Assembly: GCA_018663165.1 (NCBI GenBank)
Contig: JABJES010000093.1
Location: forward strand, 1 to 20,117
Direction: 5' to 3'
Origin: Rhodospirillaceae bacterium
GTDB taxonomy: Bacteria > Pseudomonadota > Alphaproteobacteria > UBA11136
DNA: 20,117 bases
Below, one piece after another: positions 14,346 through 20,117 of the stretch (the first letter of the stretch is position 1; the number at the start of each line of letters is the position of its first letter). The position numbers and the translations under genes were made by a program. The notes beneath the pieces were generated by a model. The model saw only the letters and a program-made list of their open reading frames with translations. It was not told the DNA's origin and made no database searches.

Positions 14346-16685
14346 TTATTTCCGGCCCGGCCTTTTTCCCCGCTTTTTCCCCCCGGTCTGTTTGGCTCCG
14401 TTTCTTTTTGAGGGGCCTTTCCCCCCACGTCCAGTTGATGGCTTTCCTTTTCCCCCGGTGCCACGCCCTGTGCTGCGTCCTGTCGCCCGTTTGATGGTGC
14501 GTCCTGTGCTGCGCCCAATACTCTGTCCATCACGCAGAATTTCAAACACCATGCCCCCGGTCACGGGATTGGCTTCGGCCAAACGAACCTCGACCAGATC
14601 GCCCATGGAAAAGACCTCGCCGCTGTTGCGACCACGCAGGCAATGGCGGGCTTCATCGTGGATATAATAGTCGTCGCCCAGTGAGCGGATGGGAACAAGC
14701 CCGTCGGCTCCGGTATCTTTAAGGGTGACAAAAAGACCAAAGTGGGTGACGCCGTTGATGCGCCCGTAGAATTTTGCGCCGACTTTTTCCGCCAGATAGG
14801 CAACGGTATAGCGGTCGTTGGCGTCACGCTCTGCGGCTTCAGACCGGCGTTCGGTCTTTGAGATATATTCGGCTATTTCAGCAAAGCGCGCTGTTGCTTC
14901 ATTGCCCAGTCCGTCCTTGCCAAGTCCCTGGGCGTCGATCAGAGCCCGGTGAACGAGAAGGTCGGAATAGCGGCGGATGGGCGAGGTGAAATGGGCATAG
15001 CGCGACAGGGCAAGTCCGAAATGGCCGGCATTGTTGGGGTTGTATTCGGCTTTTGACTGGCTGCGAAGAATGATCTCGCTTACCAGAGACATATGTTCGG
15101 TGCCGTGGGCACGTGTCAGAATACCGGAAAAATGTTCGGGCCGGATGCCCGCGCCGGCCGCCAGTTTGTAGCCCAGACTGTCGAGGAATTCTCGAAGAGG
15201 CTCGACCTTAGCCGGGCCGGGCGGTTCATGGATGCGATACATGCAGGGTGTTTTCTTTTCCTCCAAAGTCTCGGCGGCGGCGACATTGGCGAGGATCATG
15301 AATTCTTCGATCAGACGGTGGCTGTCCAGACGCATTCTGGGTTCGATGCCGGTAATCTGTGCGTTGTCGTCGAGGACAATTTTAAAATCCGGAAGGTCGA
15401 GATCAAGTGCATGGCGTGCTTTTTTTGCCTTTGCCAGGGCTTTGAATGCGCCGTAAAGGGCGGCGATGTGGTCGGCCAGTGGTGTAATGTCGCTATCAGT
15501 CTCGCTCGCGCCCCCGCCCTTATGCGCTGCGTCGACACTTTCATAGGTGAGGCGGGCTTTTGATCGCATGATTCCGCGTAAAAAACGGTGATTGCGTTTT
15601 TGGCCCATGCTATCGATCCACATATGGACCGCCAGACAGGGATGATCCTCATCCGGGCGAAGGGAACACAAGCCGTTGGACAATGCCTCGGGCAGCATCG
15701 GCACCACCCGGTCTGGAAAATAGGTTGAATTGCCGCGTTTTTCCGCTTCTCTGTCGAGCGGGTCTCCGGCTTGCACGTAATGGGCAACGTCGGCGATGGC
15801 GACGATCATATGCCAGCCCCCTGCATTGGCCGGATCAGGATCAGGTTCGGCGAAAACGGCATCATCGAAATCACGGGCGTCGGCGCCATCGATGGTGACC
15901 AGGGGAAGGTGGCGCAAATCTTCGCGCTCGCCAAGGCTTACCGGTTTTGCCTTTTCCGCCTGGGCAAGAACGTCTTTGGGAAAGACGGTTGGAATGTCAT
16001 GGGCGTGAATGGCGATCAGGCTGATCGCGCCAGGATCGTCGGCGGTGCCTATGGCCTTCTTAATTCGCGCCTGGGGCAGGCCGTGACGACGACCTGGGAG
16101 GATATCGGCCAAAACGAGCTGGCCTTCTTGTGCATCTCCTGAGTCGGCGCTACTCACCAGAAATTCGGATTTGTGGCGGCGGTCGGTGGATTCGATGCGC
16201 CCCTGCCTGTCGCCAAGGCGATAGACGCCGATGATTTCCTGTGGTGCCCCGGCGATGAGGCGGATGGTACGCCCTTCATAGGTGGTCTCGTCTAATTTGT
16301 TAAGGCGGGCTAAAACCCGGTCGCCGGGAGCAATGGCGGGGCGTCCACGGCGCTCCGGGGCCATAAGGACACGCGGCGGATCGCCCACGTCGTGCCACAC
16401 CGTCGGCCGCCCGATAAGTTCGCCATCGGAATCGATGCTCATAATCTCGATAATGCCTACCGGAGGCAGTTGACCGCCTTCTTCAAGGCGACGGCCCTTG
16501 CCATGATCGATCAGGCCTTCGTCTTTCATTTCCCTGAGAATTTTTTTCAGCCAGACGCGGTCGGCAGCCTTGATGCCGAAGGCGCGACCGATCTCTCGCT
16601 TGCCGACCCGTTCCGGGTTGTTGCGGATGTGGTCGAGGATATCCTCTTTACTGGGTAGATGCGGGGCTGATTTATCCTTGGGCAC
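14346..16685 (-). CDS. rnr: ribonuclease R
   Basis: A 779-residue processive 3'-5' exoribonuclease that degrades structured RNA. Order: N-terminal helix-turn-helix region (about 12-60), cold-shock-like OB domains (about 75-245), the RNB catalytic domain from about 255 to 580 with Asp266, Asp272, Asp274 and Asp275 in IDGADARDFDDAV, an S1 RNA-binding domain at 636-718, and a basic tail from 722. The tail is repetitive, built on GRSTGR-like units, then Gly/Lys-rich; E. coli RNase R also has a Lys-rich tail. The GTG start follows the topA stop by 3 bp, so translation is surely coupled. A start further in lacks support. Confidence 0.95.
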   Translation of the reverse strand: MPKDKSAPHLPSKEDILDHIRNNPERVGKREIGRAFGIKAADRVWLKKILREMKDEGLIDHGKGRRLEEGGQLPPVGIIEIMSIDSDGELIGRPTVWHDVGDPPRVLMAPERRGRPAIAPGDRVLARLNKLDETTYEGRTIRLIAGAPQEIIGVYRLGDRQGRIESTDRRHKSEFLVSSADSGDAQEGQLVLADILPGRRHGLPQARIKKAIGTADDPGAISLIAIHAHDIPTVFPKDVLAQAEKAKPVSLGEREDLRHLPLVTIDGADARDFDDAVFAEPDPDPANAGGWHMIVAIADVAHYVQAGDPLDREAEKRGNSTYFPDRVVPMLPEALSNGLCSLRPDEDHPCLAVHMWIDSMGQKRNHRFLRGIMRSKARLTYESVDAAHKGGGASETDSDITPLADHIAALYGAFKALAKAKKARHALDLDLPDFKIVLDDNAQITGIEPRMRLDSHRLIEEFMILANVAAAETLEEKKTPCMYRIHEPPGPAKVEPLREFLDSLGYKLAAGAGIRPEHFSGILTRAHGTEHMSLVSEIILRSQSKAEYNPNNAGHFGLALSRYAHFTSPIRRYSDLLVHRALIDAQGLGKDGLGNEATARFAEIAEYISKTERRSEAAERDANDRYTVAYLAEKVGAKFYGRINGVTHFGLFVTLKDTGADGLVPIRSLGDDYYIHDEARHCLRGRNSGEVFSMGDLVEVRLAEANPVTGGMVFEILRDGQSIGRSTGRTIKRATGRSTGRGTGGKGKPSTGRGGKGPSKRNGAKQTGGKKRGKRPGRK

Positions 16686-16688
16686 GCT

Positions 16689-19334
16689 CTAGGCGGCCGA
16701 GCTGTCGGCGTCGGTATCGGCGGCGGCTTTCTTGGCTGCCGGTTTTTTCTTTGCAGCTTTTTTCTTAGCCGCCGGTTTCTTCTTGGCTGGTTTTTTCTTG
16801 GCCGGTTTCTTGGCACCCATTTTTTCCGCCTTGGCGGCGAGCAGTTCCAGCGCCTCTTCAAGAGTGTATTCGTCCGGGTTCGAATCCTTGGGCAGGCTGG
16901 CATTAAGTTTGCCATGGGAAACATAGGGTCCATATCGACCAGAGCGGATAACGATCTTTTTGTCGTCGTCGGGATGCTTGCCGATCTCGCGACCGGATCC
17001 ACCAGCACCGGATTTGACCTGGGCGATCAGAACGACCGCCCGGTTGATGCCGATGGAAAGGATGTCGTCATCCGGCTCCAGGGATTTATATTTTCCGTCA
17101 TGGCGAACATAGGGACCAAAGCGGCCAATCCCGGCGGCGATCATCTTGCCGGTTTCGGGATGCTCGCCGATCTCACGGGGCAGGCCGAGAAATTTAAGCG
17201 CCGTTTCAAGATTGATGGTGTCGGGCTTGCGACTATCGTCATCGCTGGCAGGCAGGGAAACCCGCTTTGGCTTCTTGCCTTTGGTCGCCTCACCGAGCTG
17301 CATATAGAACCCATAAGGCCCTTTGCGCACGCTAACCTCTTCTTCAGTTTCCGGGTCGGGACCCAGTGAACGGGGGGCGAAGGCTGCATCGCTGCCGCCG
17401 TCGCCATTTTCACCACCGACGACCAGGGGGCGGGTGTAATTGCATTCGGGATAGTTCGCACAGCCGATAAAGGCACCATATTTACTGAGCTTGAGGCCGA
17501 GACGGCCGTCGGTGCAGGCGGGACAGATTCTGGGGTCTGAGGCGTTCTCGTCGCGGGGAAAGAAATGGGGGCCGAGTTGGGCATCGAGCACATCGATAAC
17601 CTGGCGGATGGTCAGGTCCTTGGTTTCGTCGACGGCGCCGATAAAGGAGCTCCAGAAATCACCGAGCACTTTTTTCCAGTCAATCCGGCCATCGGAAATG
17701 CCGTCGAGCTGATCCTCCAGATCGGCGGTAAAATTATACTGCACATAGGTGTTGAAGAAGTTTTCGAGAAAGGCGGTAACCAGACGTCCCCGGTCTTCGG
17801 GTTCGAAACGGCGTTTATCAAGGCGGACATAATTGCGCGCCTGCAAGACATCGATGATGCTGGCATAGGTTGAGGGACGTCCAATACCCAGTTCTTCAAG
17901 CGTGCCGACCAAGCTGGCTTCGGTATAGCGCGGCGGCGGCTGGGTGAAATGCTGGTCTGGAGTTACATCAACGAGGTTCACCTTCTCGCCTTCGCTCATC
18001 GGCGGCAGGATGCGTTCCTTGTCGTCGCTCTCCTTGGCGTCGTCCTTGCTTTCCTGATAAAGCCTCAGAAAGCCGTCAAAGACGATGATCGATCCGTTGG
18101 CCCGGAAACGGGCTGCGTCGTCGGGCGTCGAAAGATCGACGGCGACCTGTTCAAGGGTGGCGTTCTGCATCTGTGAGGCCAGGGTGCGCTTCCAGATCAG
18201 TTCGTATAAACGCCGCTGATCGTCGTCAAGATATGTACCGATGTTCGCCGGCAGGCGGGACAGATCGGTCGGGCGGATGGCTTCATGGGCTTCCTGGGCG
18301 TTTTTCGCCTTTGATTTAAAAACCCGTGGCGAGGGGGGCAGGTAGTCGCCGCCGTATTCCTTTTCAATCACCCGACGGCTGCCGGCAAGCGCTTCACCCG
18401 AAAGGGTGACACTGTCGGTCCGCATATAAGAGATCAGGCCGACAGTCTCGCCGTTAAGAGCGATGCCTTCGTACAGGCGTTGCGCCGTGCTCATGGTCCG
18501 CTTGGCGGCAAAGCCGAGTTTGCGTGAGGCTTCCTGTTGCAGGGTTGAGGTGGTGAACGGCGGTTGCGGATTGCGGCGCACGGTCTTGCGTTCGATCGAT
18601 GTGACCTTATAGGTGCCGTTTTGCGTCGTCGTGACGGCGTTTTGCGCTGCGCTTTCATCGCCCAGTGTAAACTTATCCAGTTTTTCTCCATGAAGGTGGG
18701 TCAGTCGGGTGGTTAAGGGCGATCCTCCTTCATTGGTAAAGCGCCCCTCGACGCTCCAGAATTCCTGAGGTTTGAAAATCTCGATTTCGGATTCTCGTTC
18801 GCAGATCAGACGCAGAGCCACAGACTGGACACGTCCGGCAGACCGGCTGCCGGGTAATTTGCGCCACAATACCGGTGACAGGGTAAAGCCGACCAGATAG
18901 TCGAGTGCCCGGCGGGCCAGATAAGCATCGATCAGTTCGCGGTTAAGTTCGCGCGGGTTCGCCATTGCTTCGAGAATAGCGCCTTTGGTGATCTCGTGAA
19001 AAACCACCCGGCTGACCGGAATGTCTTTGAGCTTGTTGGTTTCTCTCAGCAACTCGACGATGTGCCAGGAAATAGCTTCGCCCTCGCGATCAGGATCGGT
19101 GGCGAGATAAAGATGATCCGCTCCCTTCATCGCCTTGGCGATTTCGGTCATGTGTTTTTTTGCCTTATCGCTGACCTCCCAGGTCATGGCAAAATCGTTT
19201 TCGGGATCAACCGAACCATTTTTAGGCGGTAGATCGCGCACATGGCCAAAGCTCGCCAGCACGATGTAATCGCTGCCGAGATACTTGTTGATGGTTTTGG
19301 CCTTAGCCGGTGATTCGACGACGACGACGTTCAT
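16689..19334 (-). CDS. topA: DNA topoisomerase I
   Basis: An 881-residue type IA topoisomerase that relaxes negative supercoils. The Toprim domain begins MNVVVVESPAKAKTI (Glu7) and has the metal-binding DPDRE at 80-84 (Asp80, Asp82, Glu84). The active-site tyrosine is Tyr303 in ISYMRTDS. A single four-cysteine zinc ribbon follows (Cys604, 607, 625, 631), then three C-terminal repeats with GPYGFYM, GRFGPYV and GRYGPYV at about 672, 738 and 800. The last 43 residues are a Lys/Ala/Pro tail like histone H1, ending in a short acidic stretch. It lies between dprA (33 bp upstream) and rnr (3 bp downstream). ATG 19334 is firm because the Toprim domain starts there. Confidence 0.97.
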   Translation of the reverse strand: MNVVVVESPAKAKTINKYLGSDYIVLASFGHVRDLPPKNGSVDPENDFAMTWEVSDKAKKHMTEIAKAMKGADHLYLATDPDREGEAISWHIVELLRETNKLKDIPVSRVVFHEITKGAILEAMANPRELNRELIDAYLARRALDYLVGFTLSPVLWRKLPGSRSAGRVQSVALRLICERESEIEIFKPQEFWSVEGRFTNEGGSPLTTRLTHLHGEKLDKFTLGDESAAQNAVTTTQNGTYKVTSIERKTVRRNPQPPFTTSTLQQEASRKLGFAAKRTMSTAQRLYEGIALNGETVGLISYMRTDSVTLSGEALAGSRRVIEKEYGGDYLPPSPRVFKSKAKNAQEAHEAIRPTDLSRLPANIGTYLDDDQRRLYELIWKRTLASQMQNATLEQVAVDLSTPDDAARFRANGSIIVFDGFLRLYQESKDDAKESDDKERILPPMSEGEKVNLVDVTPDQHFTQPPPRYTEASLVGTLEELGIGRPSTYASIIDVLQARNYVRLDKRRFEPEDRGRLVTAFLENFFNTYVQYNFTADLEDQLDGISDGRIDWKKVLGDFWSSFIGAVDETKDLTIRQVIDVLDAQLGPHFFPRDENASDPRICPACTDGRLGLKLSKYGAFIGCANYPECNYTRPLVVGGENGDGGSDAAFAPRSLGPDPETEEEVSVRKGPYGFYMQLGEATKGKKPKRVSLPASDDDSRKPDTINLETALKFLGLPREIGEHPETGKMIAAGIGRFGPYVRHDGKYKSLEPDDDILSIGINRAVVLIAQVKSGAGGSGREIGKHPDDDKKIVIRSGRYGPYVSHGKLNASLPKDSNPDEYTLEEALELLAAKAEKMGAKKPAKKKPAKKKPAAKKKAAKKKPAAKKAAADTDADSSAA

Positions 19335-19367
19335 GGGACCGCTTTATTGTTGTTAATGACCTTTATA

Positions 19368-20117
19368 TCAGGAGGTCTGGAGAATGCTCACCTGGCCACC
19401 TGGAAACCTTGCGATCCGTCCTGCAAGTTCAAATTCAAGCAGGACAATGGAAACCATCGCCGGTGACAATTGGCATTGCCGGACAACTTCGTCAACCGTC
19501 ACGGGGGTTGGTCCTAAAATTTCCTCAATCGACCGGCGGGCCGTTTCGAGCTCGTTTTCGGCCTCAATCTGTCGATTTTCGGGGCTTGTTGAGGGTCGGC
19601 TCTCACCATAAAAATCTGTTTGTTTGTCGTCACTTACCCCGTAATTAATTTGGTCCCGGACGGCTTGCAGGATGTCATCAACCGATTGCACCAAAGTGGC
19701 ACCGTTGGCGATCAGATCATTTGTTCCCTGGCATCGCGGATCAAGCGGCGAACCCGGCACGGCGCCAACTTCGCGGCCTTGTTCTCCGGCCAGCCGGGCC
19801 GTGATCAGTGACCCTGAACGGCGCGCCGCCTCAATAACGGTGACCCCGTAGGACAGGCCGGAAACAATCCGGTTTCGACGCGGAAAGTCCTGGGCCTTGG
19901 GTGTGCGGCCCAAGGGGTCTTCGGCAACGACAGCCCCTATTCCGCAAATCTGCCGGTAAAGGGCCTCGTTTTCCTTAGGGTAGATGTGATCGGCGCCGCC
20001 AGCCAGAACCGCGATCGTGCCGCTCTGAAGGGCACCTTCATGAGCCCCGGTATCGATTCCTCTGGCCATGCCGGAAACGACGACGATCTCTTCACGGCCA
20101 AGGGCGGCGGCCAGCTC
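19368..20117 (-). CDS. dprA: DprA DNA-processing protein, 5' end missing
   Basis: The C-terminal 249 residues of DprA, which loads RecA onto incoming single-stranded DNA during natural transformation. The frame runs off the right edge and keeps the family sequence there (VVVSGMARGIDTGAH), so the true start lies outside; the internal ATG at 20069 is not a start. The Rossmann-like core is seen in VLAGGADHIYPKEN, FPRRNRIVSGLS and ARRSGSLITARLA. After a polar linker, a winged-helix domain of the DprA C-terminal type ends the protein (ILGPTPVTVDEVVRQC to GQVSIL). Presence does not prove competence, since dprA is widely kept in bacteria. It is the first visible gene of the dprA-topA-rnr run. Confidence 0.93.
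   Translation of the reverse strand, partial: ELAAALGREEIVVVSGMARGIDTGAHEGALQSGTIAVLAGGADHIYPKENEALYRQICGIGAVVAEDPLGRTPKAQDFPRRNRIVSGLSYGVTVIEAARRSGSLITARLAGEQGREVGAVPGSPLDPRCQGTNDLIANGATLVQSVDDILQAVRDQINYGVSDDKQTDFYGESRPSTSPENRQIEAENELETARRSIEEILGPTPVTVDEVVRQCQLSPAMVSIVLLEFELAGRIARFPGGQVSILQTS

Noticed and set aside
16876..16887. GGGTTCGAATCC, like a tRNA T-arm
   Set aside because: It lies within the topA coding region and no acceptor, D or anticodon arms can be built around it.
1..20117. CRISPR array, prophage, toxin-antitoxin or defence island
   Set aside because: No spaced direct repeats, no phage or nuclease-type genes, and nearly all coding space is filled by recognised core genes.

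Overview
The window looks like an alphaproteobacterial chromosome segment, most likely from the Rhodospirillales or a close relative. The evidence is an HdaA-type DnaA regulator with a clamp-binding motif, a divK-pleD cell-cycle pair, an EipB-type (DUF1849) envelope protein, and the run dprA-topA-rnr-DUF983-ctpA-rpmG next to pleD, which I recall as a familiar alphaproteobacterial order. Base composition is moderately GC-rich throughout. Most of the content is core chromosome. I see no transposase, integrase, phage gene, CRISPR array, rRNA or tRNA. Both ends cut through genes: an AI-2E family permease on the left and dprA on the right.

Layout. (1) 1-2299, plus strand: the end of the permease, hdaA, and a small periplasmic cytochrome c. 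(2) 2324-5517: rnd (minus) and aspS (plus), diverging from a shared 179-bp spacer. (3) 5518-7927: an AT-rich 311-bp gap with a 13-bp inverted repeat, a SPOR-domain lipoprotein gene, and an eipB-like gene preceded by a perfect 12-bp tandem duplication. (4) 7970-8863: mak, a ROK fructokinase, on the minus strand with a TTG start. (5) 9111-10939: divK-pleD on the plus strand. (6) 11041-13364, minus: DUF983, a lipoprotein S41 protease, and rpmG, a 55-codon gene that is easily missed. (7) 13557-14339: a plus-strand gene with a histidine phosphotransfer (Hpt) domain and a degenerate receiver, set between minus-strand blocks. (8) 14346-20117, minus: dprA-topA-rnr, closely packed.

How the genes work together. 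HdaA limits DnaA-ATP after the replication clamp is loaded. DivK and PleD control cell-cycle phosphorelay and cyclic-di-GMP. The Hpt/pseudo-receiver protein could join that relay, but this is inference. The SPOR lipoprotein, EipB-like protein, S41 protease and DUF983 protein belong to the cell envelope. TopA, Rnr, Rnd, AspRS, L33 and DprA serve DNA and RNA metabolism and translation.

The most useful leads are the Hpt/pseudo-receiver gene with an anti-Shine-Dalgarno sequence in its leader, the structured AT-rich spacer at 5518-5828, the cytochrome c gene where ppk/ppx are often found, and the permease whose N-terminus does not resemble its family. I did not find a clear new multi-gene system.
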